Of a stretch of DNA of 64,000 bases, positions 17,046-26,243 are shown piece by piece. Where the stretch lies: NCBI RefSeq assembly GCF_900119485.1, contig NZ_FPJZ01000001.1:586482-650481 (forward strand). The letters run 5' to 3'. The stretch's first letter is position 1; each line of letters starts with the position of its first letter. The stretch is from Thermoactinomyces sp. DSM 45891 (GTDB taxonomy: Bacteria > Bacillota > Bacilli > Thermoactinomycetales > Thermoactinomycetaceae). The translations under genes were made by a program, and so were the position numbers. Under the pieces are notes generated by a model. That model saw only the letters and a program-made list of their open reading frames with translations. It had not been told where the DNA came from and ran no database searches.

Positions 17046-18007
17046 CAATACTCCTCCTTAAATCGTCTCTTCAACCACTGGGCAATCAAATTAATGAGGA
17101 AGGTTAAAACAAATAATGTCATCCCAACCGCAAAAATAGTCTTATATTCAATCGAGCCGTGTTGGATATCACCTAGGCTCACTTGGACGATATATGCTGT
17201 CATCGTTTGCACGCTTTCAAGCGGATTCATCGTTAATTTCGGAGTTGCACCCGCCGCAATCGTCACAATCATCGTCTCACCAATCGCTCGTGAGATCGCA
17301 AGGACAAAGGAAGAGATAATCCCAGAGAATGCCGCAGGAACCACTACCTTCCTCGCTACCTCTAATCGTGTTGCTCCTAGCGCGTAAGCTCCATTTCGCA
17401 ATGATTTCGGAACAGACACCATCGCATCTTCACTAAGAGATGCCACCATCGGTAAAATCATGATACCTACCACAATACTAGCACTCAGAGCATTAAAGAC
17501 ACCCATGTCCGGAAAAATCATTCGAAAAAGCGGGGTGACAAAGGTTAAAGCAAAATATCCATAGACAATCGTGGAGATTCCCGCTAATACCTCTAAAATA
17601 GGCTTTATTACTCTCCTAACCCGATCGTCCGCATATTCACTCAGGTATATGGCTGTCATTAAACCTAACGGCAACGCGACAAGTGACGCACCTAACGTAA
17701 TCAGAACAGACCCACTTAATAGTGATAAGATTCCAAAGTGTTCTGGTTTAAATAGTGGGGTCCATTTCGTATCTGTTAAGAAAGAGAACAATGAAACGTC
17801 TTTAAAAAAGGAGAGTGTCTCCACTAACAAAACAGCTACAATCCCAATCGTTGTCAAGACTGAAACCATGGCACAAAGGAATAAAATCGACTTCACGATC
17901 GAATCTTCTCGATTCATTCGTTTCTTTTGGACAATCCTTGAGATTTCTTTTTGCGACTGACTCCCAGTCGAACGATTCCTTGCATTCTTTAACACTGCTT
18001 CATTCAT
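17045..18007 (-). CDS. pstC: Phosphate ABC transporter permease PstC
   Basis: Permease of 320 aa with a polar N-terminal tail of about 35 residues, then about six membrane helices. The EAA-type loop is NGAYALGATRLEVARKVVVPA, followed by AISRAIGETMIVTIAAG. The ATG at 18007 lies 9 bases after AAGGAGGTG; an in-frame GTG four codons earlier is part of that ribosome binding site. A small hairpin in the gap to pstS may reduce read-through relative to the binding protein. Confidence 0.96.
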   Translation of the reverse strand: MNEAVLKNARNRSTGSQSQKEISRIVQKKRMNREDSIVKSILFLCAMVSVLTTIGIVAVLLVETLSFFKDVSLFSFLTDTKWTPLFKPEHFGILSLLSGSVLITLGASLVALPLGLMTAIYLSEYADDRVRRVIKPILEVLAGISTIVYGYFALTFVTPLFRMIFPDMGVFNALSASIVVGIMILPMVASLSEDAMVSVPKSLRNGAYALGATRLEVARKVVVPAAFSGIISSFVLAISRAIGETMIVTIAAGATPKLTMNPLESVQTMTAYIVQVSLGDIQHGSIEYKTIFAVGMTLFVLTFLINLIAQWLKRRFKEEY

Positions 18008-18034
18008 CTTCGTACCCACCTCCTTAGGAATAGA

Positions 18035-18063
18035 AATGTGACGCCAAGGATTGACGCCACATT
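18035..18063 (-). promoter_or_regulatory. Intra-operon hairpin between pstS and pstC
   Basis: On the minus strand AATGTGGCG pairs with CGTCACATT (one G-U pair) around an 11-base loop in the 72-base pstS-pstC gap. A similar position is used in other bacteria to keep the binding protein more abundant than the membrane parts. The following T-run is weak (TTCTATTCC). Confidence 0.5.
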
Positions 18064-18079
18064 CTTCCTTGCTTTTTGA

Positions 18080-19015
18080 TTAATTTACTTTACTCAATCC
18101 AGCTTGGTATTCTTCCTTTTTTAGCGGTACATAATAGACAGCTTTTGTAAGCTCTTCTGCATTCTCCATGTAGTAAGTAATAAAGGATTTCACTTCTGGT
18201 TTCTGGAGTGAATTTTTACTTACGTAGATAAATAATGGCCGAGAAAGAGGCTTATAAGAACCATCTTTAATCGTTTCCATAGTAGGTGTTACAGTCTTCT
18301 CACCTGAATCAATCGGAACGAGTTTTAAGTCCTTCGCGTTTTCCTCATAGTAAGAAAACCCAAAATAGCCCAAGCTATTTTTATCTCCTTTTACTCCCGT
18401 TACTAAAACATTATCGTCTTCGCTCTGGTTATAATCGGCTCTGCTCTTCTTCGCTTCCCCTACGATCGCTTCGGTAAAATACTCAAACGTACCCGAATCC
18501 GTTCCAGGGCCATATAATTTAATCGGTTCCGCTGGCCAGCTAGGTCGAACATCTTTCCATGTCTTCACCTTACTGCCTGGCTCCCAAATTTTCTTCAACT
18601 CAGCTACTGTTAATTTATCCACCCATGTGTTCGCTTTGTTTACCACTAGTGAGATTCCATCATAAGCAACCGGAAGCTCTAGATAATCCACTTTATTCGT
18701 AGTAGCCTGTGCCTTTTCTGCATCTTTAATCGTTCGTGATGCATTGCTAATATCAAGATCACCCGCTGCAAACTTCTTAAAACCACCACCTGTACCGGAT
18801 ACCCCAATGGTTACCTTTACATTTGGATTCGCTTTTTGAAACTCTTCAGCCACTGCTTCCGTAATCGGAAACACTGTACTTGATCCATCTATCTTGATAC
18901 TACCTGATGCTTTTGTTGCACCTGCATCTTTACTATCTCCCTGACCACAACCAGTCAAGCTGGAAGCAGTTAATGCCACCGCAACCAAAGTCAAGCCTAG
19001 TTTCTTCAAACTCAT
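18080..19015 (-). CDS. pstS: Phosphate-binding lipoprotein
   Basis: A periplasmic-type binding protein anchored as a lipoprotein (lipobox SLTGC, Cys at residue 23). It contains the phosphate-loop phrases IDGSSTVFPITEAVAEEF, GVSGTGGGFKKF and LYGPGTDSGTFEYF, all typical of PstS. It is 311 aa, with AGGAGG upstream of the ATG. It heads pstSCAB and is divergent from the YhbD-like gene. The upstream stretch, on the minus strand around 19075-19105, has TTAATA/TTTACA-like hexamers that loosely resemble Pho boxes. This is too weak to list as a site. Confidence 0.97.
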   Translation of the reverse strand: MSLKKLGLTLVAVALTASSLTGCGQGDSKDAGATKASGSIKIDGSSTVFPITEAVAEEFQKANPNVKVTIGVSGTGGGFKKFAAGDLDISNASRTIKDAEKAQATTNKVDYLELPVAYDGISLVVNKANTWVDKLTVAELKKIWEPGSKVKTWKDVRPSWPAEPIKLYGPGTDSGTFEYFTEAIVGEAKKSRADYNQSEDDNVLVTGVKGDKNSLGYFGFSYYEENAKDLKLVPIDSGEKTVTPTMETIKDGSYKPLSRPLFIYVSKNSLQKPEVKSFITYYMENAEELTKAVYYVPLKKEEYQAGLSKVN

Positions 19016-19158
19016 GGATGAGCCTCCTAAAAGGATTAATTATTTCACAAGCAAATCCTAACAAGCCACTTTTGATTCATTATTATGGAATTGTAAATGT
19101 TTATTAAGAACTACACATATGATTGTCCAAGAAGAGCTCAGGAACATCTCAAAAAAAC

Positions 19159-19189
19159 TTGCATAACGTAACAATGTTATGTTACATTG
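19159..19189. promoter_or_regulatory. Palindromic operator candidate within the yhbD-like promoter
   Basis: Arms TAACGTAACA (19164-19173) and TGTTATGTTA (19175-19184) surround a central A; only one pair is non-canonical. It lies between TTGCAT (19159-19164, -35-like) and TTACAT (19182-19187, -10-like), and 24 bases before the start codon. A palindrome placed between the promoter hexamers is the arrangement used by MerR-type regulators. The downstream gene has a MerR-like N-terminus, so autoregulation is likely but inferred. Confidence 0.45.
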
Positions 19190-19208
19190 TTTTTGGGAGG
19201 GGAATCGA

Positions 19209-19862
19209 ATGGATCAAGAGCTAATTTCTAAGAAAGACTTACTTCAAGATGCCGATATCTCGTACGGACAACTTTATCGGTGGAAACGAAAGCAACTCAT
19301 ACCGGAAGAATGGTTTATACGTAAATCTACCTTTACTGGGCAAGAAACATTTTTCCCAAAAGAGAAAATCCTAGAGCGAATTGAAAAGATCAAACAACAT
19401 AAAGACGATCTCTCTTTAGATAACTTGGCACAGCTTTTTACAAAAAAAATAGATGAAGAACCTCAGTTTAAAAATATATCCTTGTCTCACTTACGATCAA
19501 AGGAAATGATCTCACAGGCAACTCAGGATCTCTGCCAGCTTGAATTAACCAATGTAGATACTCTCTCATATCCACAAGCTTTTACACTATTTGTGATTGA
19601 AGAGATATTATCTTCTGGTTCTTGTTCATTAGAAGAAGCGAAATTGGTTCTAACTTTGTTACGTGATCAGGAAGAAAACTTCATTCATAAGCCATATGTC
19701 CTTCTTGTATCCCGTAAGTTAGGCGTAGCTACTGCTATCTTGCTCCATCAACATGATGAAGTTCACTTTGATTCCGCTAGTAAGGTCATCCTGAATTTGT
19801 CTTTAGATGAGTTACAAGAACGATTTAAACAACCATTACTTACGCACGGAGGGATCTCATGA
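19209..19862 (+). CDS. yhbD: YhbD-like (DUF4004) protein with MerR-like HTH
   Basis: The protein (217 aa) begins with a MerR-like helix-turn-helix: LISKKDLLQDADISYGQLYR, WKRKQLIPEEWFIRKS, then TFFPKEKILERIEKI. This is the N-terminal pattern of B. subtilis YhbD. The rest is helical with no catalytic motif. The start ATG at 19209 has GGGAGGGG about 8 bases upstream. The stop overlaps the next gene by 4 bases (ATGA). In B. subtilis yhbD precedes the bactofilin genes yhbE and yhbF, the same association as here. It probably regulates or assists the bactofilin. Confidence 0.8.
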   Translation: MDQELISKKDLLQDADISYGQLYRWKRKQLIPEEWFIRKSTFTGQETFFPKEKILERIEKIKQHKDDLSLDNLAQLFTKKIDEEPQFKNISLSHLRSKEMISQATQDLCQLELTNVDTLSYPQAFTLFVIEEILSSGSCSLEEAKLVLTLLRDQEENFIHKPYVLLVSRKLGVATAILLHQHDEVHFDSASKVILNLSLDELQERFKQPLLTHGGIS

Positions 19863-20572
19863 ATACGGAACGAAAATCACGTTTATCCATTAATGGGGTG
19901 GCAACCGTTGACGGAGGAAGATATCAAGAAGTAAAAATTGCTGGACAGGGTACGATCAATGAAGATTTAGATACAATCCAGTTAACTGTGAATGGTCACA
20001 TGGAAGGTCTCGGAGATATCACTACCGAATCGATGACCGTAAATGGAAGACTGGTAACCAAAAGGGATTTATCCGCTAAAAAGGCCCAAGTAAATGGACT
20101 CGTCAAAGCATGGGGTGACTTACAAGTACCTCAGTTGCGAATCCATGGAGAAGTGGCCGGCAAGAAAAATCTAACAAGTGAATCCATTCACATCTACGGC
20201 TCCCTAAAACTAGATGGTGACTGTAATACGGATTCATTTACAGGAAAGGCTCAGTTTCAAATTGATGGATTATTAAATGCGGACCAAATTGATATTAGTT
20301 TATACGGAAGTAGCGCGGCCAAGGAAATCGGCGGGGAGAAAATCATTATTAAAAAAGGTAATAAATGGAATAAATTCCTTCCTTGGTTACAATCTGACCT
20401 AAAAGTAGAATGTATCGAAGGCGATTATATCGAACTCGAAAATACACAAGCTAAGATTGTCAGAGGAAAGCAGATTATCATTGGTAAAGATTGCACCATT
20501 GACAGAATCGAATACCAGGACTCCTACACTGCTCACACAGACTCTAAAGTAGGAGAAGCTATAAAAGTATAG
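19859..20572 (+). CDS. Bactofilin-family polymer-forming protein
   Basis: The protein (237 aa) is built of short beta repeats with periodic glycines, e.g. LTVNGHMEGLGDITTESMTV and IHIYGSLKLDGDC. This is the right-handed beta-helix pattern of bactofilins (DUF583), cytoskeletal polymers at the membrane. It starts within the stop of the YhbD-like gene, so the two are translationally coupled. B. subtilis has two short bactofilins at this locus (BacE/BacF) needed for flagellar assembly. Here a single longer chain is present, with an extra C-terminal strand-rich segment after about residue 165. Confidence 0.8.
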   Translation: MNTERKSRLSINGVATVDGGRYQEVKIAGQGTINEDLDTIQLTVNGHMEGLGDITTESMTVNGRLVTKRDLSAKKAQVNGLVKAWGDLQVPQLRIHGEVAGKKNLTSESIHIYGSLKLDGDCNTDSFTGKAQFQIDGLLNADQIDISLYGSSAAKEIGGEKIIIKKGNKWNKFLPWLQSDLKVECIEGDYIELENTQAKIVRGKQIIIGKDCTIDRIEYQDSYTAHTDSKVGEAIKV

Positions 20573-20585
20573 CCTTTATATCTAG

Positions 20586-20625
20586 GAAGCGTCTCATGCA
20601 CCGTTGAGACGCTTCTTGTTTTTTT
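20586..20625 (+). terminator. Terminator of the yhbD-bactofilin operon
   Basis: GAAGCGTCTCA (20586-20596) pairs perfectly with TGAGACGCTTC (20605-20615), followed by TTGTTTTTTT. Confidence 0.9.
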
Positions 20626-20758
20626 ACATAAACAAATTCGTATCACGGAAAAATACTACTTGACCAAATGAATATACGCCTATAATATATTTAAACATAG
20701 TTAATCATTATCTAAAGAAAATATTTATATATATATAACTAAAATGGAGGTCGTAATA

Positions 20759-21190
20759 TTGAGCCATACGGAACTTCAACTAGACCGGATTCTGAAGTCC
20801 CTTTCTGTCTTTATAGATAAAATTCGATCCGAGATGACCCAATTTAAGGATTTAAACTTGACTCCCCCCCAATATCACGTTTTGAAATACTTATTAACAA
20901 AAGGTCCTACGAAGGTGAAAGAGCTAGCAGAAAAAATGGATGTAAAACCGAGTGCGATCACGGTTATGATTGATCGCTTAGTTCAAAATAATTACGTAGT
21001 ACGACATCACGACTCTGATGATCGGAGAGTGATCTATATTAGTGTAACGGATGAAGGTAAGAGAGTCCTTCAGACGATTAAGAAACGACATAAGGCGACC
21101 TTACAACGGTATTTAGTTCATCTTGATAAACAAGAACTGGAAGCCTTTGCCGACACATTCGAAAAGCTCTCGGAACTACCTATCCAATAA
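20759..21190 (+). CDS. MarR-family regulator of the adjacent efflux pump
   Basis: A 143-aa winged-helix protein with the recognition region VKELAEKMDVKPSAITVMID and the wing DSDDRRVIYISVT. Start TTG at 20759 is chosen because GGAGG lies 8 bases upstream; the ATG five codons earlier contains that site. It is followed after 71 bases by a 14-helix drug transporter on the same strand. That is a common local repressor-pump arrangement, so it probably controls the pump. No operator was identified with confidence. Confidence 0.88.
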   Translation: MSHTELQLDRILKSLSVFIDKIRSEMTQFKDLNLTPPQYHVLKYLLTKGPTKVKELAEKMDVKPSAITVMIDRLVQNNYVVRHHDSDDRRVIYISVTDEGKRVLQTIKKRHKATLQRYLVHLDKQELEAFADTFEKLSELPIQ

Positions 21191-21261
21191 AAAATGATCA
21201 GAAGTACCGAAACTTGGCATACTTTGATCAACTGACCAAAACACGAAATGAGGTTATTTCG

Positions 21262-22896
21262 ATGGAAGCTGAACTCACAAGAAAAAATACAGAACAACAA
21301 GGAAAAAATGGCTTATTAATCGCTGGACTCATTATTGCCATGCTATTTGCAGCATTAGATGGAACCATCGTCGGGACTGCTATGCCCCGCATCGTCGGTG
21401 AGCTAGGCGGTCTTAGCTTAATGACTTGGTTAACTACCGCTTATATGCTGACATCGACCGCTGTTGTGCCTGTCGCAGGTAAACTGGCGGACTTACTAGG
21501 GCGTCGTGCGATCTATGTAACAGGATTAGTTATTTTCATGGTCGGATCTGCTCTATCAGGTTTATCTCAGACGATGGAGCAATTAATTATTTTCCGTGCG
21601 ATCCAAGGGATTGGCGGTGGCGTGATGATGCCGATGGCTATGATTATCATCGGTGATTTATTCTCAGGTAAGGAGCGGGCCAAGTGGCAAGGGATTTTTG
21701 GTGGATTGTATGGCCTATCCTCTATCCTAGGACCTCAAGTAGGCGGATGGATTGTAGACTACATGTCATGGGAATGGGTTTTCTACATTAACCTTCCAGT
21801 CGGCATTTTAGCCACTATTTTCATCGCTCTCGGCTTGAAAAAACATAAAGTCTCAGGACCCATTTACTTTGATATCCCTGGGATGCTTACTATGATTATT
21901 GGGGTTGTCAGCTTACTATTAGCCCTTACATTTGGTGGAAAAGATTATGCCTGGGGATCATGGCAGACGTTAAGCTTATTTGCACTCGCCCTCGTCTCTC
22001 TCGTTTCCTTTGTCTTTATTGAATTACGTTCAAAAGACCCTATTTTACCCGTTCGCTATTTCCGAAATCGAGCATTTGTCACCTTAAATGGAATTGGTTT
22101 CTTCATGGCAGTGGGCATGTTTGGAGCCATTATGTTCGTTCCTCTCTTCATGCAAGGAGTAGTGGGTGTAAGCGCCACCGATTCCGGCACGATCATGACT
22201 CCTATGATGATCACCATGATTATTACTAGTATTATCGGGGGCCAATTGGTTCAAAAAGTCGGTATGAAGCCTCAAATTTATGCAGGTATGATTATCATGG
22301 CCATCGGGTTTAGCCTATTGATGACCATGAATCTAGAAACAACGAAATTAATCGCTACCGGTTATATGATGGTCATTGGTCTGGGAATAGGTCTTGTCAT
22401 GCCTTTATTAACACTCGGATTACAAGAAAGCTTCTCCAAGGATGAGTTAGGTGTGGTTACCTCTTCCAGCCAGTTCTTCCGCCAAATCGGAGGTACATTT
22501 GGGATGACCATCTTAGGGGCTGTGATGAATGCGAGAACGGCTGATTTACTCAAAACAAACTTGGTTCCTACTTTAGAAAAACTACCTGCTGCGGCTCATG
22601 ATTTTGTAACAAACATGGAATCAATGATCTCCAAAGATGCTCAGAGCGTTTATTCCATGCTATTTAACCCAGAGGCATTAAGCAAGATTCCAAAACCGAT
22701 TTTGGATTCCATTATTCCGATCATGAAAAGTTCCATGGTCGAATCATTACATTCCGTCTTCCTCTGGGGACTGGTATTCATCGTACTCGGTGGCATGATC
22801 ACCTTCTTCCTACCAAAAATCAAGCTATCTGATGAATCACAAAGCAAGAAACAGGAAGAGGATTCAATCCAAGTAGATCCTGAACCTGTGAAGTAA
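21262..22896 (+). CDS. MFS multidrug transporter, DHA2 (14-helix, EmrB/QacA-like)
   Basis: A 544-aa polytopic proton-drug antiporter. Motif A is seen in GKLADLLGRRAIYVTG, motif C-like glycine/proline pattern in GLYGLSSILGPQVGGWIVD, and LDGTIVGTAMPRIV near the N-terminus marks the drug-resistance group. About 14 membrane helices can be counted, ending with GLVFIVLGGMITFFL and a charged tail. The ATG at 21262 has GAGG 8 bases upstream and is preferred over an in-frame ATG at 21214. It is in an apparent operon with the MarR gene. Confidence 0.9.
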   Translation: MEAELTRKNTEQQGKNGLLIAGLIIAMLFAALDGTIVGTAMPRIVGELGGLSLMTWLTTAYMLTSTAVVPVAGKLADLLGRRAIYVTGLVIFMVGSALSGLSQTMEQLIIFRAIQGIGGGVMMPMAMIIIGDLFSGKERAKWQGIFGGLYGLSSILGPQVGGWIVDYMSWEWVFYINLPVGILATIFIALGLKKHKVSGPIYFDIPGMLTMIIGVVSLLLALTFGGKDYAWGSWQTLSLFALALVSLVSFVFIELRSKDPILPVRYFRNRAFVTLNGIGFFMAVGMFGAIMFVPLFMQGVVGVSATDSGTIMTPMMITMIITSIIGGQLVQKVGMKPQIYAGMIIMAIGFSLLMTMNLETTKLIATGYMMVIGLGIGLVMPLLTLGLQESFSKDELGVVTSSSQFFRQIGGTFGMTILGAVMNARTADLLKTNLVPTLEKLPAAAHDFVTNMESMISKDAQSVYSMLFNPEALSKIPKPILDSIIPIMKSSMVESLHSVFLWGLVFIVLGGMITFFLPKIKLSDESQSKKQEEDSIQVDPEPVK

Positions 22897-22904
22897 TAGA
22901 TCCG

Positions 22905-22942
22905 AAAAAAGTCAGCTTTCCAATAGGAAAGTTGGCTTTTTT
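22905..22942 (+). terminator. Terminator after the MFS gene
   Basis: AAAAAAGTCAGCTTTCC pairs with GGAAAGTTGGCTTTTTT around a 4-base loop, ending in a T-run. It faces the separate terminator of the convergent helicase gene. Confidence 0.85.
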
Positions 22943-22962
22943 CATATACTGTGAAACTAGAT

Positions 22963-23000
22963 ATAAAAAAACAACCAACTCCTCTATTAGGAATTGGTTG
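22963..23000 (-). terminator. Terminator of the cshA-like gene
   Basis: CAACCAACTCCT (22972-22983) pairs with AGGAATTGGTTG (22989-23000). On the minus strand it is followed by a run of seven T. Confidence 0.85.
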
Positions 23001-23017
23001 CCTCTATCAAACGAAGA

Positions 23018-24652
23018 CTATCTCGATTTTACTTTGCCACGATCAGATCCCCCGCGTTTGCCTCCGCCAGAGAACTTCCCGCCACCTTTACTACTACCTT
23101 TAAAGCCACCTTTACCGCTTCCACCCTTACTGCTACCGCCTCTGTAGCCACCCTTGTCGCCTTCACTACGAGAGCGATTCGATGAGGAAGAACGGCGATC
23201 CCCAGAAGGACCATCTGAGAAACTACCGTCGTTATAGCTAAAGCGATTACGATCGTTTCTTGGTTTACCACCAAATGAACGATCTCCACCGCCACGACGA
23301 TCCCCACCACGACGGCCACCACCACGACGCATTGAGTAATGATCATCGCTGATTTGGACTGGTGTTTTGTCTGGTTCTCTGGTTAGCAGTTTTAGAGCTG
23401 CTGATAGTAAGGTAACCGAATCGTTGGACTCTAAGAGCGCTTCTGCTGATTCAATATAAGAAGTAATCTCTTCCTCTTTCTCAGCAACCTCGAGCAAGCG
23501 TTGTACCGCTAATCTTTGTTGGCCTTCCACTACTTCATGAATGGTCGGAACCGACAAACGATTCATCTTACGCTTCGTTTGTTGTTCAATCATGCGAAGA
23601 TGATCCATTTCACGGAAGCTAGCAAACGTAATGGCCATTCCTTCTTTACCGGCACGGCCCGTACGTCCGATTCGGTGAACATAGCTTTCTGAGTCTTGAG
23701 GGATATCAAAGTTATATACATGGGTAACACCCGAGATATCCAAACCACGTGCTGCTACGTCGGTGGCAACCATGATATCAATCGTTCCTTCTTTGAAACG
23801 ACGAATCACTGTATCACGACGTGCTTGAGAGAGATCCCCATGGATGCCTTCGGCGGAGTAGCCACGTTTGGTTAATCCCTCTGTAATTTCGTCTACACGC
23901 TTCTTAGTGCGTCCAAAGATAATCGCTAACTCTGGAGATTGAATATCAAGCAGATTACATAATGAATCAAACTTTTGTTTCGGTGCTAGTTCGATATAGT
24001 ACTGCTCGATACTAGGCATGGTTACTTCTTTTGCTTTAATCTTGATCTCTACCGGATCAATCATAAATTTAGATGCCAGATTACGAATGCGTGGAGGCAT
24101 CGTTGCAGAGAACAGAAGGGTCTGACGTTCAGATGGACATTCCGAAAGAATCGCCTCAATCTCTTCTACAAAACCCATTTGTAACATTTCATCTGCCTCG
24201 TCCAATACAACCATAGCAAGGTTTTGCAGACGAATGGTACGACGTCGCATATGGTCTTGCATACGACCTGGTGTAGCCACGATAATGTGTGGATGCTTCT
24301 TAAGAGAACGAATTTGACGATCGATCTCTTGACCACCATAAATCGGCAGCGCACGCACTTTTTTCGATTGACCTACTCTGTTTAACTCTTCCGCTACTTG
24401 GATCGCCAACTCACGAGTAGGAGTCAGAATCAAGGCTTGTACATGCCCAGAATCAAGGTCCATTTTCTCTACGATTGGAATCCCAAATGCCGCAGTCTTC
24501 CCTGTTCCCGTCTGTGCTTGGCCTAAAACATCTCGCCCAGCGAGAGAGACTGGAATCGTTTCTGATTGGATAGGAGTTGCTTCTTCAAATCCCATCTGAT
24601 GCACCGCTTGCAATAGCTCAGCACTAAGGCCGAGTTCACTAAATTTCGCCAA
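23018..24652 (-). CDS. cshA: DEAD-box ATP-dependent RNA helicase, CshA type
   Basis: It unwinds RNA in cold adaptation, ribosome assembly and mRNA decay. Motifs in order: Q-motif GFEEATPIQ, Walker A AQTGTGKT, PTRELA, VLDEADEML, FSATMP, ATDVAARGLDISG and HRIGRTGRAG. The C-terminus (from about residue 440) is a low-complexity Arg/Gly/Ser/Lys tail typical of CshA and likely to bind RNA. The 544 aa is slightly longer than usual because of that tail. The start is TTG at 24652 behind AAGGGGA at about 10 bases; the N-terminus MAKFSELGLSAELL fits the family. Confidence 0.95.
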   Translation of the reverse strand: MAKFSELGLSAELLQAVHQMGFEEATPIQSETIPVSLAGRDVLGQAQTGTGKTAAFGIPIVEKMDLDSGHVQALILTPTRELAIQVAEELNRVGQSKKVRALPIYGGQEIDRQIRSLKKHPHIIVATPGRMQDHMRRRTIRLQNLAMVVLDEADEMLQMGFVEEIEAILSECPSERQTLLFSATMPPRIRNLASKFMIDPVEIKIKAKEVTMPSIEQYYIELAPKQKFDSLCNLLDIQSPELAIIFGRTKKRVDEITEGLTKRGYSAEGIHGDLSQARRDTVIRRFKEGTIDIMVATDVAARGLDISGVTHVYNFDIPQDSESYVHRIGRTGRAGKEGMAITFASFREMDHLRMIEQQTKRKMNRLSVPTIHEVVEGQQRLAVQRLLEVAEKEEEITSYIESAEALLESNDSVTLLSAALKLLTREPDKTPVQISDDHYSMRRGGGRRGGDRRGGGDRSFGGKPRNDRNRFSYNDGSFSDGPSGDRRSSSSNRSRSEGDKGGYRGGSSKGGSGKGGFKGSSKGGGKFSGGGKRGGSDRGKVKSR

Positions 24653-24848
24653 GGATTAATAATCCCCTTTCACTTCCATATATTCATACGAGCTTATTAG
24701 TTTCTAGTTTTAGATATCGTCCCGATCTTATACTTCCTAGAAGCTAAGAAGTTGTATACAATGTATCATAATAACACAATTACAGTCCTGAATGGAAAAG
24801 AAAGATGTAGAACTACTTATTTTTTCCACAAATCAGGGCTCCACTACC

Positions 24849-26243
24849 TTACATTTCCTTACCAATATACTGCATGGGATCCTTTGAAACCCCATTTATA
24901 TGAATCTCAAAATGCAAATGCGGCCCCGTCGAATTCCCATCGCTTCCCATACTTGCTATGCGCTGACCTTTCTTCACCTGATCTCCTACTTTCACATGAA
25001 TATCGCCAGCATACATGTGCGCATAGAGAGAAGAGAGCCCTTTTCCATGATCGATGACCAAATAATGACCATACCCGCCTGGATCTGATTTTACAGATGT
25101 AACTTTTCCGTCCAGCACACTATAAATCGGAGTTCCCTTTCGGTTCGCAATATCAATCCCTTTATGCGTTCTTCCCCAACGTGGGCCAAATCGGGACGTT
25201 ACCTTTCCTTCACACGGCCAGATCATACCAACTGATGTATGATTCCCACTCATCTCCATTGAGGGGTTTGCTGAACCCGTCTCTTTTGTCGCTTCCGTTC
25301 CATTCGAGGTAATCTTCCAAACTTCTTGTTCATAAGCCCTTGCTTGATTCTCTACACGTTCTACAAAAATCCAATTTGATTGAATCGAATACGCCGCACA
25401 AGTTAGCGAACCGCGGTTCGGAGTATGCATTGCTAACTCCTTCATACACTTATCTGAATCACCTGCTTGATCTACCTTAACGCGTGCTTCTTTTAATCGA
25501 TTTGCTAACTCTTCAATCTCCTTCTTTTGAGCCTCTTCCTTAGATAAGGTTCCCTTCCCCCCATACTCCTTATACAATACAGGAATTTTTTTTACATAAT
25601 TTTGGGTTTCCTTGAAGGGTGGAACCCCCTTATGCTTTTCCACATTTCCTTCGCCTGCATTATAAGCAGCTAGGGCTAATTCTAGATTCCCATTGTACTT
25701 TGTTAATAGACGAGAGATCATCTCCGTTCCCGCCATCACATTTGAAAGGGGATCCAGACAAGTCGTATCGGGATCGAGGTTAAATGCCCTGCAGTTTACA
25801 GGCATTAGCTGCATGAGACCCCGAGCACCAGCAGATGATTTTGCTTTAGGATTCCAACTACTCTCCTGCTGGATAATGGCGCGAATGAGCGCCGGATCTA
25901 CTGAAAACTTTTGAGCAGCCGATTCGATCTCCATCTCAAATTTACTGACTCGTGGAAGCATCACTGCTTTCGCCTTAGGAAGATTTTGATCTAAGGCAGC
26001 TAAAAAAGCCCAGGGAAGCTGATGCTGATCAGCAATTTCTTTATATAGGAGCATTAGAGCAGGGTCAATCCCAAATGATTGGGCGGTTTCGGTTTCTTTC
26101 AATCGAGCGATAACCGAATAGATGGTAACACTTGTAATCGTTACAAAAGAGATGAAAGGAATCACGATGAGTGAGCACATGATGATCCATTTCCATGATG
26201 GTTTCTTGATCAAGGCGATTCGTCGATGGATACTACTTTCCAT
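24849..26243 (-). CDS. Membrane-anchored lytic transglycosylase-M23 endopeptidase fusion
   Basis: One transmembrane helix near residues 19-40 is followed by a soluble lytic transglycosylase domain (about residues 105-225). It shows IIQQESSWNP with the catalytic Glu, GARGLMQLMP and ALAAYNAGEGNV. A linker leads to an M23/LytM peptidase domain (about residues 340-460) with SRFGPRWGRTHKGIDIA and GPHLHFEIH, the zinc His/Asp set. It could cut both glycan strands and peptide cross-links. It overlaps the upstream gene by 34 bases and closes a three-gene operon. Such dual hydrolases occur in Gram-positive conjugation machines (VirB1/TcpG-like), where they open the wall. Confidence 0.85.
   Translation of the reverse strand: MESSIHRRIALIKKPSWKWIIMCSLIVIPFISFVTITSVTIYSVIARLKETETAQSFGIDPALMLLYKEIADQHQLPWAFLAALDQNLPKAKAVMLPRVSKFEMEIESAAQKFSVDPALIRAIIQQESSWNPKAKSSAGARGLMQLMPVNCRAFNLDPDTTCLDPLSNVMAGTEMISRLLTKYNGNLELALAAYNAGEGNVEKHKGVPPFKETQNYVKKIPVLYKEYGGKGTLSKEEAQKKEIEELANRLKEARVKVDQAGDSDKCMKELAMHTPNRGSLTCAAYSIQSNWIFVERVENQARAYEQEVWKITSNGTEATKETGSANPSMEMSGNHTSVGMIWPCEGKVTSRFGPRWGRTHKGIDIANRKGTPIYSVLDGKVTSVKSDPGGYGHYLVIDHGKGLSSLYAHMYAGDIHVKVGDQVKKGQRIASMGSDGNSTGPHLHFEIHINGVSKDPMQYIGKEM

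Noticed and set aside
19016..19110. Pho box upstream of pstS
   Set aside because: TTAATA/TTTACA-like hexamers are present, but matches and spacing are too loose to separate from AT-rich background.
23029..23346. A 105-codon minus-strand frame of Val/Ala-rich repeats at the end of cshA
   Set aside because: It is the alternate-frame reading of the low-complexity Gly/Arg-coding tail of cshA.
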